Shown: positions 53,276 through 62,882, counted from the first letter of the stretch. The stretch is DNA of 64,000 nucleotides from Fundicoccus_A sp052115865 (GCF_052115865.1 NZ_JBQKME010000009.1:1-64000), one strand, 5' to 3'. Notes: generated by a model from the sequence alone, not told the origin. Made by a program: numbers and translations.

Positions 53276-53576
53276 AATAGCCGTAATCGGCGATAAAGAC
53301 TCAGTATTGGCTTTTAAAATGCTCGGTTTCGAAGTCTTTTTTGCCTCAGACGCATCACAAGCGAGTAAGCAATTAGAAGAATTAGCAAAAGAAAATTATG
53401 GCATTATATTTTTAACCGAACAGCTTGGCATTCACATGCCAGAAGTTTTAGAAAGATATAATGAACGTATTACACCAGCCATCATCCTCATTCCGAATCG
53501 AACAGGAACCAATAATTTTGGTGAAGAACGCTTTGCCAACGATGTTGAGCGAGCGGTTGGTATTAAGTTAGTGTAG
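53265..53576 (+). CDS. ntpG: V-type ATPase subunit F (NtpG)
   Basis: A 103-residue central-shaft subunit with the Rossmann-like start KIAVIGDKDSVLAFKMLGFEVFF and GIIFLTEQLGIHM. It overlaps ntpC and precedes ntpA directly. Confidence 0.93.
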   Translation: MSHKIAVIGDKDSVLAFKMLGFEVFFASDASQASKQLEELAKENYGIIFLTEQLGIHMPEVLERYNERITPAIILIPNRTGTNNFGEERFANDVERAVGIKLV

Positions 53577-53587
53577 GAGGTATATGA

Positions 53588-55369
53588 TTGAAAAATGGAA
53601 CAATTATCAGTGTAGCTGGGCCACTCGTTGTTGCGAGTGGAATGGAAGATGCGGCTGTCCGTGATATTTGCCGTGTTGGCGATTTAGGTTTGATCGGCGA
53701 AATCATCCAAATTCGTGGCGACAAAGCCAGTTTACAAGTGTACGAAGAAACATCCATGGTCGGACCAGGCGAACCTGTCGTCATTACAGGTGCCCCTTTA
53801 TCGGTCGAACTGGGACCAGGTATGATTTCACGGATGTTTGATGGAATTCAACGTCCTTTAGAAGACTTTAGAAAGCAAACCGGAAACGACTACCTTGATC
53901 GTGGGGTAACGATTGATCCCCTTGACCGCAATAAAGATTGGGAGTTCACTTCCAAAGTAAATATCGGTGATTTTGTCCAAGCGGGAGACATTGTTGGCGT
54001 TGTTCAAGAAACAGCGATTATTGAACATCGAATCATGGTTCCACCAGGTGTCCAAGGAACCGTGAAAAACATTGTAGATGGTGTCTTTAAAGTCAATGAA
54101 ACCATTTATACTTTGGAAACAGATCAAGGTGACCGCGATTTTGATATGATTCAACGTTGGCCAGTTAGAAAAGGTCGTCCCTACAAACAAAAACTAAGTA
54201 CGGAAGAAGTATTATTAACCGGACAACGTGTAATTGATACCTTATTCCCTGTTGCAAAAGGTGGGACCGCTGCGGTTCCTGGCCCATTCGGTGCAGGGAA
54301 AACAGTGGTACAACACCAAATTGCTAAATGGTCAGATGTAGACTTGGTTGTTTATGTCGGTTGTGGTGAACGTGGAAACGAAATGACGGAAGTTATTAAT
54401 GAGTTTCCACAATTAATTGACCCGAATACAGGGGAACCTTTAATGGAACGTACGATATTAATTGCCAATACATCGAATATGCCGGTAGCGGCACGTGAAG
54501 CTTCTATTTATACAGGTATTACAATTGCAGAATATTTTCGTGATATGGGTTATTCCGTAGCGATTATGGCCGATTCCACTTCACGTTGGGCGGAAGCCTT
54601 GCGTGAAATTTCAGGTCGACTGGAAGAAATGCCAGGAGATGAAGGTTACCCAGCTTATTTAGGAAGCCGTTTGGCTGATTATTACGAAAGAGCTGGCCGT
54701 GTTCATACTTTATCCGGCAGTGCTGACCAAAGAGAAGGGTCTGTTACAGCTATTGGAGCAGTTTCACCTCCAGGTGGAGATACCTCTGAACCTGTAACTC
54801 AAAACACTTTAAGTGTTGTGAAAGTTTTCTGGGGACTGGATAGTGCCTTGTCACAAAGACGTCACTTCCCAGCCATTAACTGGTTGTCATCATACTCTTT
54901 AGAATCGAATACAATTAATAATTATATTGGAAAAACGTTAGATATCGATTGGCATTCAATGGTTAACCATACCCGCAATTTATTACAAGAAGAAGCTGAA
55001 CTACAAGAAATTGTGCGTTTAGTAGGGATTGAGTCTTTGCCAGAAACCGATCGATTAACTTTACTTATTAGTAGCATGATTCGCGAAAGTTACTTACAAC
55101 AAAATGCTTATGATGATGTGGATACTTATACATCATTGAAAAAACAATATGATATGTTAAATGTTATTTTAACTTTTGAAGCTAAAGCAAAAGAAGCACT
55201 TGATTTAGGGACATATTTTGATGATATTGTTAAAGAGACAGCGACTCTACGCGAGAGAATTGGCCGGATGAAATATATTTCGGAAGAAAATACGGAAGAA
55301 TTTGAATCCATTTTATCTGAAATTGAAAGTCAAATTAAATATGTCATTGGTAAGGAGGTCTATCAATAA
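53588..55369 (+). CDS. ntpA: V-type ATPase catalytic subunit A (NtpA)
   Basis: The 593-residue catalytic subunit. The P-loop reads GPFGAGKT near residue 235, and the arginine-rich region and MADSTSRWAEALREISGRLEEMPGDEGYPAYL follow. The subunit-A-specific non-homologous insert is present (about 115-190). The start is TTG 53588 with AGGAGG nine bases upstream, an unusual start that fits the frame. Its stop overlaps ntpB (TAATG). Confidence 0.97.
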   Translation: MKNGTIISVAGPLVVASGMEDAAVRDICRVGDLGLIGEIIQIRGDKASLQVYEETSMVGPGEPVVITGAPLSVELGPGMISRMFDGIQRPLEDFRKQTGNDYLDRGVTIDPLDRNKDWEFTSKVNIGDFVQAGDIVGVVQETAIIEHRIMVPPGVQGTVKNIVDGVFKVNETIYTLETDQGDRDFDMIQRWPVRKGRPYKQKLSTEEVLLTGQRVIDTLFPVAKGGTAAVPGPFGAGKTVVQHQIAKWSDVDLVVYVGCGERGNEMTEVINEFPQLIDPNTGEPLMERTILIANTSNMPVAAREASIYTGITIAEYFRDMGYSVAIMADSTSRWAEALREISGRLEEMPGDEGYPAYLGSRLADYYERAGRVHTLSGSADQREGSVTAIGAVSPPGGDTSEPVTQNTLSVVKVFWGLDSALSQRRHFPAINWLSSYSLESNTINNYIGKTLDIDWHSMVNHTRNLLQEEAELQEIVRLVGIESLPETDRLTLLISSMIRESYLQQNAYDDVDTYTSLKKQYDMLNVILTFEAKAKEALDLGTYFDDIVKETATLRERIGRMKYISEENTEEFESILSEIESQIKYVIGKEVYQ

Positions 55370-56751
55370 TGCGTAAAGAATATACAACTGTTAAAGATAT
55401 TGTAGATCCACTGATGACGGTCACAGGTGTTGAAGGGGTCAAATTTGATGAGTTAGTCGATATTGAATTGCAAACTGGCGAACGCCGTCGCGGACAAGTT
55501 CTGGAAGTGAATGGCGACGTCGCTGTCGTGCAATTGTTTGAAGGTTCATCAGGGATTGTCACACGTGATACCAAGGCTCGTTTTACAGGTCATCCGCTAA
55601 CTTTGGATGTATCGGAAGATATGATTGGACGTCGTTTTGACGGGATGGGTCGCATCAGTGATGGAGGACCTGAAATTATCCCTGAAGCGACTTTAGATAT
55701 TAATGGTCGTGCCATTAACCCGATTGCCCGTGAGTATCCGGATGAATTTATCCAAACCGGAATTTCAACCATTGACCATTTAAATACTTTAGTGCGTGGG
55801 CAAAAATTACCGATGTTTTCTGGTTCAGGCTTGCCTCACCAAGAATTAGCGGCTCAAATTGCTCGCCAAGCAACGGTTTTAAAATCCAATGATAAATTTG
55901 CGGTTGTTTTTGCGGCCATTGGGATTACCTTTGATGATGCGGAGTTCTTTATTAAAGACTTTACAGAAACAGGGGCAATTGATCGGTCAGTGGTATTTAT
56001 TAATTTGGCTAATGATCCGGCGATTGAGCGGATTGCGACTCCGAAAATTGCTTTGACTGCTGCGGAATATCTTGCTTTTGAAAAGGGCATGCATGTCTTG
56101 GTTATTATGACCGATATGACGAACTATGCGAATGCTTTGCGGGAAGTTTCAGCTGCTCGTCGTGAGATTCCGGGACGTCGTGGTTACCCTGGTTATCTTT
56201 ATACGAATTTATCAACCATTTACGAAAGAGCTGGGCGAATTCGTGGCGTTGAAGGTTCAATTACACAAATTCCAATTTTAACCATGCCGGAAGATGATAT
56301 TACTCACCCAATTCCTGACTTAACCGGTTATATTACCGAAGGTCAAATTTTACTATCCCGTGAGCTATTTAACCAAGGGATTCAACCACCGATAGATGTT
56401 ATGCCGTCCTTATCACGGTTGAAAGATAACGGAATTGGTGATGGGAAAACGCGTGAAGACCATGCGGCGACTATGAACCAAATGTTTTATGCTTATGCCC
56501 AAGGTAAGGAAGCGAAAGAATTATCTGCCGTTTTAGGAGATGCTGCTCTAACGGAAATAGATAAACTTTATTTAAAGTTCACCAATCAGTTTGAAAAGCG
56601 CTATGTCAACCAAGGGTCTCGGACCAACCGGACCATTGATGAATCGATTGATTTAGCTTGGGAACTACTGAAAATCTTACCAAGAACGGAATTAACCCGT
56701 ATTCGTAAAGAAATGTTGGATAAATATTATCCCGAAACGAGTGATGCTTAA
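55369..56751 (+). CDS. ntpB: V-type ATPase regulatory subunit B (NtpB)
   Basis: The 460-residue non-catalytic subunit. It lacks a true P-loop (FSGSGLPHQELAAQIARQA instead) and carries VIMTDMTNYANALREVSAARREIPGRRGYPGYLYTNLSTIYERAGR in outline, typical of B subunits. Coupled by TAATG on both sides. Confidence 0.97.
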   Translation: MRKEYTTVKDIVDPLMTVTGVEGVKFDELVDIELQTGERRRGQVLEVNGDVAVVQLFEGSSGIVTRDTKARFTGHPLTLDVSEDMIGRRFDGMGRISDGGPEIIPEATLDINGRAINPIAREYPDEFIQTGISTIDHLNTLVRGQKLPMFSGSGLPHQELAAQIARQATVLKSNDKFAVVFAAIGITFDDAEFFIKDFTETGAIDRSVVFINLANDPAIERIATPKIALTAAEYLAFEKGMHVLVIMTDMTNYANALREVSAARREIPGRRGYPGYLYTNLSTIYERAGRIRGVEGSITQIPILTMPEDDITHPIPDLTGYITEGQILLSRELFNQGIQPPIDVMPSLSRLKDNGIGDGKTREDHAATMNQMFYAYAQGKEAKELSAVLGDAALTEIDKLYLKFTNQFEKRYVNQGSRTNRTIDESIDLAWELLKILPRTELTRIRKEMLDKYYPETSDA

Positions 56752-57395
56752 TGGCGGTATTAAATGTTAAGCCTACCCGGATGGAACTGGCGCGATTAAA
56801 ATCGCAATTGAAGCTGTCCGTTCGAGGTCATAAACTGTTAAAAGATAAGCAAGACGGTCTTATGAAGGAATTTATTATTAAGGTGCGCCAAACCAACGAA
56901 CTAAGAAAAGAAGTGATTGGTTTACTTGGGCATGCCATGCAAAATTTTTCCATCGCAAAATCGTTGATTGATGAAAAATTTATTGAAGAAATCATGGCAA
57001 TACCTGCCCAAAGCGTGTCTTTGGATATCGATTATCGAAATATTTTAAGTATTCGCGTGCCGAGAATGCATTTCAACTATAGCCAAGCATCGGATCAAAA
57101 AGTCGATTTAAGTTATAGTTATTTAAATTCAAATGCCGAACTTGATGTTGCTTTCGAGGAACTCGTTGCTATTATGCCGAAACTCTTAGAGTTTGCCGAG
57201 CTTGAGAAAACCTGTCAGCTAATGGCGGCTGAAATCGAAAGAACCAGACGTCGCGTTAACGCCCTAGAATATCGTACCATTCCTGATTTGGAAGACACCA
57301 TTTACTTTATTCGCATGAAACTCGAGGAAAGTGCCCGTGCAACCACTTCTCGTTTAATCAAAATCAAAGAGCTCGACTCGGAAGATATCATTTAA
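56751..57395 (+). CDS. ntpD: V-type ATPase subunit D (NtpD)
   Basis: The 214-residue central rotor shaft, a long two-helix coiled coil: NVKPTRMELARLKSQLKLSVRGHKLLKDKQDGLM at the start and RTRRRVNALEYRTIPDLEDTIYFIRMKLEE at the end. It is the last gene of the operon; ntpH and ntpJ, which follow in Enterococcus hirae, are absent. A terminator follows. Confidence 0.95.
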   Translation: MAVLNVKPTRMELARLKSQLKLSVRGHKLLKDKQDGLMKEFIIKVRQTNELRKEVIGLLGHAMQNFSIAKSLIDEKFIEEIMAIPAQSVSLDIDYRNILSIRVPRMHFNYSQASDQKVDLSYSYLNSNAELDVAFEELVAIMPKLLEFAELEKTCQLMAAEIERTRRRVNALEYRTIPDLEDTIYFIRMKLEESARATTSRLIKIKELDSEDII

Positions 57396-57403
57396 GTTGA
57401 AAA

Positions 57404-57431
57404 GCCTGTAGGTCATCCTGCAGGTTTTTTC
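57404..57431 (+). terminator. Intrinsic terminator of the V-ATPase operon
   Basis: CCTGTAGG and CCTGCAGG pair around a four-base loop and run into T residues. Confidence 0.88.
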
Positions 57432-57432
57432 A

Positions 57433-57495
57433 TAATAAATATCACTGCGATTAAACTAACAAAAAGTGTTCGTATAAAAGCAGGGATATTTATTT
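57433..57495. repeat. 63-bp MITE-like inverted pair of the dispersed motif
   Basis: TAATAAATATCACTGC (57433-57448) faces GCAGGGATATTTATTT (57480-57495) across 31 bases. It lies exactly between the V-ATPase terminator and the MacA-like gene. Confidence 0.82.
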
Positions 57496-57624
57496 TACAA
57501 TAAGAATGAATTGTATTAAATTATTTGAAATTTTTGATTTTTGATAGTGAATTAGCTATAAATAAAGTATTATTAATAATAACTATAAGGCGTTGAGTTC
57601 AATCTTTGAGAAATTAGGTGTTGC

Positions 57625-59019
57625 ATGAAGAAAAGACATTATTTAATTGGAATTTTAGTGGGTTTATTAGTGCTAGGACTTATTTATATTCAAGTGAGTG
57701 GAATTTTTAATTCAGGACAAGTGGGAAATGAATTTGTAGAATACCCGATGGGGTCGAATTTTGCTGGTATGGGTCAGCCGATGATGGATGAAGAGGGTAA
57801 TCAATATTACTCGACTTATACGGTATTTGAACAGGAGCCTGTTTCCTTAAGTGGGATGGCGCAGTTGAATACAGATAATTCGTATTTCTATGATGCTGAA
57901 TTAGGAGAAATTATAGCGGTCCATGTGGTCGACCAGCAAACAGTTAGAAAAGGTGATCCTCTTTTTACCTACTCTAAAGACAATAAAGAACTTCAATATC
58001 AAATCGAAGATAATTTGCGGACGCAAACACGTTTGTATAATCAGCGGGTTGAATTGATTGAGCAATTAAGTGAGCTGACAGCTGGCTATTATAATTATCA
58101 GGGTGATTTGTTGGAGGCTTATTGGGGTGAGGATGGGCAATTATATTATTATGTTGCTGAGACTATTGGTAAAGCCCAAGGAAATGGCAAAGGTTCTTCT
58201 AATGATGATAGCAGCGGAATTATTGATGGGAATGGAGATTCCGACGATGGTTTAGTTGATGGCAACGGGATCGACAATAGTGGTGGCGCTGAAGCTATTA
58301 AAGCTCAAATTCGTGAAGTAAATAATCAAATCGAAGACTTAGAAATTGCTATGACACGGTTGAAAGAGCAACGTGATGGCAGTGTCTTAGCAAAATTTGC
58401 TGGAAAAGTCTATTTAAATTCAGCTGGAAAAGATAATGCTAGTGTGCCATTTGTCCGCATTGTGAGCGATGAAGTTTCTGTTACAGGAACGGTGACGGAA
58501 TATGAGTTTTTTGCTTTAGGCGATGATGTGCCGGTTAATATCTTTGTTAATGCGGAAAATCGTGATGTTTCAGGGACCATGATTGCCCATGATTTATTCC
58601 CGATTTCGTCTGGGTCAACCGATGGAGAAAATTCAACAAGTATGGGGATGGGAGGCTATTCTACAGGGTCGCAATATGGTTTTACCATTAAACCTGATGA
58701 GTATATTCAACCAGGCTTCTCGGTCAAAATTCAAGTTTATTTATCTGGCGTATCTGTTCCCCAAGAAGCCATTATGGACAATGGTTCAGGTGACTATGCT
58801 GTAATGGTGTACCGTGACGGCTTTGCTCACAAACAATCTGTCCGATTGAAGCAACAAGGTTTGCAACGGGTGGTTACTTCTGGCTTAAATGCAGGCGATA
58901 TTGTACTCCAACAACCTTATGAAGTTGAAGATGGCCAAGCGATTCAAATTGATCAAGAATACTATCAATCAATGATGGAGCAAGAGATGATTGAAGGTGC
59001 AAATAATGGAGTCAAATAA
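57625..59019 (+). CDS. MacA-like periplasmic adaptor / HlyD-family protein
   Basis: A 464-residue membrane-fusion protein anchored by one N-terminal helix. A barrel-sandwich (lipoyl-like) half precedes a coiled-coil hairpin near 130-260, with the second half and C-terminal domains after it. The hairpin is interrupted by a Gly/Asp/Asn-rich stretch at about 187-225 (SSNDDSSGIIDGNGDSDDG), absent from standard MacA. GAAATTAGGTG precedes the ATG. It heads an operon with a MacB-type ATPase and permease. Confidence 0.85.
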   Translation: MKKRHYLIGILVGLLVLGLIYIQVSGIFNSGQVGNEFVEYPMGSNFAGMGQPMMDEEGNQYYSTYTVFEQEPVSLSGMAQLNTDNSYFYDAELGEIIAVHVVDQQTVRKGDPLFTYSKDNKELQYQIEDNLRTQTRLYNQRVELIEQLSELTAGYYNYQGDLLEAYWGEDGQLYYYVAETIGKAQGNGKGSSNDDSSGIIDGNGDSDDGLVDGNGIDNSGGAEAIKAQIREVNNQIEDLEIAMTRLKEQRDGSVLAKFAGKVYLNSAGKDNASVPFVRIVSDEVSVTGTVTEYEFFALGDDVPVNIFVNAENRDVSGTMIAHDLFPISSGSTDGENSTSMGMGGYSTGSQYGFTIKPDEYIQPGFSVKIQVYLSGVSVPQEAIMDNGSGDYAVMVYRDGFAHKQSVRLKQQGLQRVVTSGLNAGDIVLQQPYEVEDGQAIQIDQEYYQSMMEQEMIEGANNGVK

Positions 59020-59713
59020 CGAACCTCTAATTCAACTCAATCAAATAAATAAATATTACCAAATGGGTGAGCAATCACTCCATGTTCTTAAAAACGTTGA
59101 TTTAAATATTTATGCCAATGAATTTATTTCGATCATGGGACCATCTGGGTCTGGCAAGTCTACTTTGGTTAATATAATTGGCATGCTAGACAACCGCTTT
59201 GATGGGGAGTATTTATTTGAAAATCAATCGATTGAAAAGTTGAGTGATAATCAATTGTCGCATCGAAGAAATCAAATGGTTGGTTTTGTTTTTCAAGATT
59301 TTAATTTGATTATGAATATGTCCGTTAAAGAAAATGTGCGCTTGCCATTGATATATAAGGGGATGTCAGCTCGAGCAACCCAAGGGATTGTTGAAGAAAT
59401 GTTAGACAAGATGGAAATTTTAGATAAAATCAATCACAAACCAACGGAATTGTCAGGTGGTCAGAGGCAACGGGTTGCGATCGCTCGTGCCTTGGTCAAT
59501 CGACCGCGATTTATTATTGCCGATGAGCCAACGGGGGCTTTAGATACGCAGACGAGCCGTGTGATAATGGATATTTTAGCCAAGTTACATCACGACGAAG
59601 GGGTGACGATTTTAATGGTTACCCACGATCCCAGTCTGCAAGCTTTTGCAACACGGCATGTCCGGATTGTGGATGGGAAAATCCAATCGGATACGCGGGC
59701 AGAAAAGGGGTGA
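59006..59713 (+). CDS. ABC transporter ATP-binding protein, MacB/LolD type
   Basis: About 235 residues with Walker A GPSGSGKST, the Q-loop VFQDFNL, the signature LSGGQRQRVAIARAL, Walker B FIIADEPTGALD, and the H-loop MVTHD. ATG 59006 follows GAAGGTG and overlaps the adaptor gene by 14 bases. It energises an export or extrusion system of the MacAB kind, substrate unknown (peptide or antibiotic). Confidence 0.95.
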   Translation: MESNNEPLIQLNQINKYYQMGEQSLHVLKNVDLNIYANEFISIMGPSGSGKSTLVNIIGMLDNRFDGEYLFENQSIEKLSDNQLSHRRNQMVGFVFQDFNLIMNMSVKENVRLPLIYKGMSARATQGIVEEMLDKMEILDKINHKPTELSGGQRQRVAIARALVNRPRFIIADEPTGALDTQTSRVIMDILAKLHHDEGVTILMVTHDPSLQAFATRHVRIVDGKIQSDTRAEKG

Positions 59714-59719
59714 TGGTCG

Positions 59720-60937
59720 GTGATATTTATTGAGATTCTAAAATCGGCCTTTGTCACTTTGAGTCTTAATCGTAGGCGCACTTTTTTAACGATGTTCGGA
59801 ATTATTATTGGGATTGCGGCAGTTATTACGATTTTGAGTTTGGGGAATGGTTTTCAGCAACAAACTTTAGATGAGCTGGCGGGGGATTCGCTGGGGCGTC
59901 CGAATCAAAACTTCTACTTTAATTTTACCGGTGTGGATATTGATTTTGAAACACTGGATCCTTTTAGTGATGAATTGCTGACGAGTTTAGAAGAGGCTTT
60001 TCCTTTTGTGGATGAGGTAAAGTCGGATTCCGATATTATGAATTTTGGGCAATCGATGATGGTGCAACATGCGGGGCAGGAAAATTTTTATCAAGTTGAA
60101 ATTGCGACGGAAACACATCATACGCTACTGGCAGGCCGAAATTTGACGCAGATGGATTCTGATTATCAGAGTCACTATATCATGATTGATGATATGCTAG
60201 CGATGGAGTTGTTTAATGGTGCAGAAGAAGCTTTGCATCGTTCGCTAACCATTGATAATCGTGAATATACGATTGTGGGTGTCTATCAAAGTTTCATGAT
60301 GTCTGAACCTAATAATATGATGTATATGAATTTTTCCACGCAAATTGTGTATCCGGAAGGGACGTATGTGAAGTTATATCCTTCTAATTATTTTAGTTTT
60401 AATACTTATGTCTACTATGTGCCTGATACAGATATGAAACAGGCTAATCTCGAAGTGGCTAATTTTCTAAATGAAAATGGTGTCGATGAATCTGTCGGTA
60501 ATTATGAATATTATGATGCAACGGAAATGATGGAACAAGTGGCCCAACAATTACAAATGATTACTTACTTTATCTCAGCGGTAGCGGGGATTTCGTTATT
60601 TATTGCGGGCGTTGGGGTCATGAATATGATGTATATTTCTGTTTCTGAACGCATTAAAGAAATTGGCATTCGGCGCGCCATTGGTGCGACGCGAAGTAAT
60701 ATTCAATGGCAATTTTTACTTGAGGGCGTGACGATTACCACTTTAGGTGGCATTATCGGCTATGGCTTAGGTGTTGCCTTGGCGTTTGGAATTGCTAAGT
60801 TTTTACCTTTTGGAGCCGTTCTGGATGTGGGTTCAGCCATGGTTAGTGTGTTTGTGTCCGTTGGGATTGGGATTGTGTTTAGTGTGTTCCCAGCTCGGTC
60901 GGCTGCGCGCAAAAATGTGGTGGAGATATTGCGGTAA
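59720..60937 (+). CDS. ABC transporter permease, MacB/FtsX type
   Basis: A 405-residue permease with the MacB topology: an N-terminal helix (RTFLTMFGIIIGIAAVITILSLG), a large extracytoplasmic domain (about 45-270) and three C-terminal helices (FIAGVGVMNMMYISVSERIKEIGIRRAIGATRSNI is the FtsX coupling helix). The start is GTG 59720 with AAGGGGTG upstream; the first codons contain a motif copy, GATATTTATTG. The coding strand is very G/T-rich. Confidence 0.92.
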   Translation: MIFIEILKSAFVTLSLNRRRTFLTMFGIIIGIAAVITILSLGNGFQQQTLDELAGDSLGRPNQNFYFNFTGVDIDFETLDPFSDELLTSLEEAFPFVDEVKSDSDIMNFGQSMMVQHAGQENFYQVEIATETHHTLLAGRNLTQMDSDYQSHYIMIDDMLAMELFNGAEEALHRSLTIDNREYTIVGVYQSFMMSEPNNMMYMNFSTQIVYPEGTYVKLYPSNYFSFNTYVYYVPDTDMKQANLEVANFLNENGVDESVGNYEYYDATEMMEQVAQQLQMITYFISAVAGISLFIAGVGVMNMMYISVSERIKEIGIRRAIGATRSNIQWQFLLEGVTITTLGGIIGYGLGVALAFGIAKFLPFGAVLDVGSAMVSVFVSVGIGIVFSVFPARSAARKNVVEILR

Positions 60938-60995
60938 AGGTACTTTTTGTGAGTGGTTGGTTGGGAATGTGGAATGTGTTTTGAGGAGATGAGAG

Positions 60996-61032
60996 AAGGT
61001 CCATGCGGTGGGTGAACGCATGGATCCTTTTT
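60996..61032 (+). terminator. Intrinsic terminator of the MacAB-like operon
   Basis: AGGTCCATGCG and CGCATGGATCCT form an imperfect stem followed by six T residues. Confidence 0.85.
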
Positions 61033-61104
61033 TGGGTTGAAGGACTGACGCGTGCCCTCTAAATAGAAAAGGGTGTATGTGTTTGTTGAACGAGTCTTAG
61101 TCGC

Positions 61105-61270
61105 ATGACGCGTGCCCAAAGTGGTCCTCGTTTTTTGAACGAGTACCCAAAGTGGTCCTCGTTTTTTTAACGAGTACCCAAAGTGGTCCTCGTTTTCTCA
61201 ACGAGTACCCAAAGTGTCTCTCGTTTAGACCTGGCCAGTCTTTTTCAACGAGTTTAAACCTTTAGCCTCG
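61105..61270. repeat. Hairpin array, family B (four units)
   Basis: Four 31-bp units with acccaaagtggtcctcg (the last with gtctctcg), a short disruption (tttagacctggccagtc), and the same tail as the array at 41604. The stretch 61271-61437 holds the next promoter region, with no clear boxes. Confidence 0.88.
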
Positions 61271-61437
61271 TTCCACCACTGCATCCCCCAAAACTTTCCC
61301 AACTCTCTACCCCCTACCTTCATTCACCAGCAAACAATATAAAAATCCCATCAAAACTTGACCTAGGTCAATCAAATAATCGTCAATATCCGGTATGCTT
61401 AACTCAATTGTGATTACACATAAAGAGGAGGTATGAG

Positions 61438-62820
61438 ATGAAGAAGAAATTAAAAATAATGCTTGTTGGTCTGATTTTTCTGTTAGGAATTTATTTTATG
61501 GGCGATTGGTATTACGCCCAGCATTTTGCAAATAACACTAGCTTCGCTAGTGTCGAAATCGGCAACACTACAATAGAAACGGCTGAAGCTAAACTTATAC
61601 ATGCCATTCAAAACCATCAAATTCGCATGACAGAAGGGGATAAAGAATGGGGCTCGATACTGTTAAGTGATTTAGATCCTGATATTCAAATCCGTCCTCA
61701 GCTAGAAGCACTGCTTGCAGAACAAAATCAGTCTTCGTGGCTGGTTCGTCTTGTAGCTTCTGCAAACGAGACAGAGGAAACACTCACATTTAATCTTACG
61801 ATTGCTCCTCAAGCACTCAATGATGCGATTCAATCATTGGATTTAATGCAAGTTGACAGGGAGTTGTCTCAGGATGCTCAAATTGACTATGATGAAAATC
61901 AAGGTTTTTACATCCGCCCTGAGGAAACTGGAAATGTCATCAATGAAGAAAAGTTAACAAAAAAAGTACATGAAGCCATCCTTAATGGCGATACTACTTT
62001 TGATTTAAGCAGCATTTACCAGGAGCCTGAATTAAAGCAGTCCGACCAAGAACTGCAAACCAAATTAGAACAACTAAAAAAATACGAAGACCTCCATATT
62101 ACTTTATTGATTGCAGGTTATGAAGAATCGATCACAGCAGACCAAATATTAAGCTGGATGTATTTTGATGAATACGGTGATATTTATTTTGATCAGCAGT
62201 TGATTTATGAGTATTTAGGGGTGTTAAATGATTATTATGCGACCTACGATGATTATCGCTATTTTGAAAGTACGATGCAGGGAACAGTACAGCTATTACC
62301 GGGCACATTGGGCTGGTCGATTGATCGCGAGGCAGAAACGCAGGCGATCATCAATGATCTATACGCAGGTATTTCAGTCGTTCGCGAACCGGCAATTGTA
62401 GGGGTGGGCTATAATGGGACTCTAGATGATGTGACGGATAGTTATATCGAAGTGGATATGTCGTATCAGATGATGTTTCTTTATTTGGATGGGCAGTTAA
62501 TTCTTTCGACGCCCATCGTAACGGGTCAGATTGGAACAGATACAGTTCCGGGTGCCTATGCTATTTGGAATAAGGAGTCGCCATCGGAATTGGTCGGTTA
62601 TAATCCGCGGACTGAAAAGGACTATGTCCAGCCAGTTGAATATTGGATGGCGTTTGATGATACGGGGCAAGGGATTCATGATGCGAGTTGGCAGCCGTAT
62701 TTTGGCGGGGATGCCTACTTAACCAATGGTTCGCTTGGCTGTGTGAATACGCCGCCTGATATTATGGCGACTTTTTACGACTATGCCTACCTAGGGATGC
62801 CTGTTATTGTTTTTGAGTAA
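61438..62820 (+). CDS. L,D-transpeptidase (YkuD) with peptidoglycan-binding domain
   Basis: A 460-residue membrane-anchored protein. An N-terminal helix (IMLVGLIFLLGIYFMGDWYYAQ), tandem PG_binding_4-like domains (about 40-330) and a C-terminal YkuD domain. The active site is GIHDASWQPYFGGDAYLTNGSLGCVNTP, with His, Ser-x-Gly and the nucleophile Cys. It forms 3-3 or anchors peptidoglycan links. AGGAGG precedes the ATG. Base composition switches from balanced to G/T-rich at the motif copy at 62174. Confidence 0.93.
   Translation: MKKKLKIMLVGLIFLLGIYFMGDWYYAQHFANNTSFASVEIGNTTIETAEAKLIHAIQNHQIRMTEGDKEWGSILLSDLDPDIQIRPQLEALLAEQNQSSWLVRLVASANETEETLTFNLTIAPQALNDAIQSLDLMQVDRELSQDAQIDYDENQGFYIRPEETGNVINEEKLTKKVHEAILNGDTTFDLSSIYQEPELKQSDQELQTKLEQLKKYEDLHITLLIAGYEESITADQILSWMYFDEYGDIYFDQQLIYEYLGVLNDYYATYDDYRYFESTMQGTVQLLPGTLGWSIDREAETQAIINDLYAGISVVREPAIVGVGYNGTLDDVTDSYIEVDMSYQMMFLYLDGQLILSTPIVTGQIGTDTVPGAYAIWNKESPSELVGYNPRTEKDYVQPVEYWMAFDDTGQGIHDASWQPYFGGDAYLTNGSLGCVNTPPDIMATFYDYAYLGMPVIVFE
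62174..62189 (-). repeat. Dispersed motif copy in coding sequence
   Basis: ACGGTGATATTTATTT has the exact core and encodes GDIYFD. Confidence 0.72.
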
Positions 62821-62830
62821 AAGTGTTTAG

Positions 62831-62846
62831 TTTGTGATATTTATTT
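62831..62846 (-). repeat. Dispersed motif copy upstream of the small orphan gene
   Basis: TTTGTGATATTTATTT has the exact core. Confidence 0.72.
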
Positions 62847-62882
62847 GTTTCAGCTAGACAAAGAATAAAAGGAGGAAAAAAG

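Noticed and set aside
53950..53972. AAAGTAAATATCGGTG inside ntpA as a motif copy
   Set aside because: The core is broken at one position and the 3' end differs; counted at most as a weak relative.
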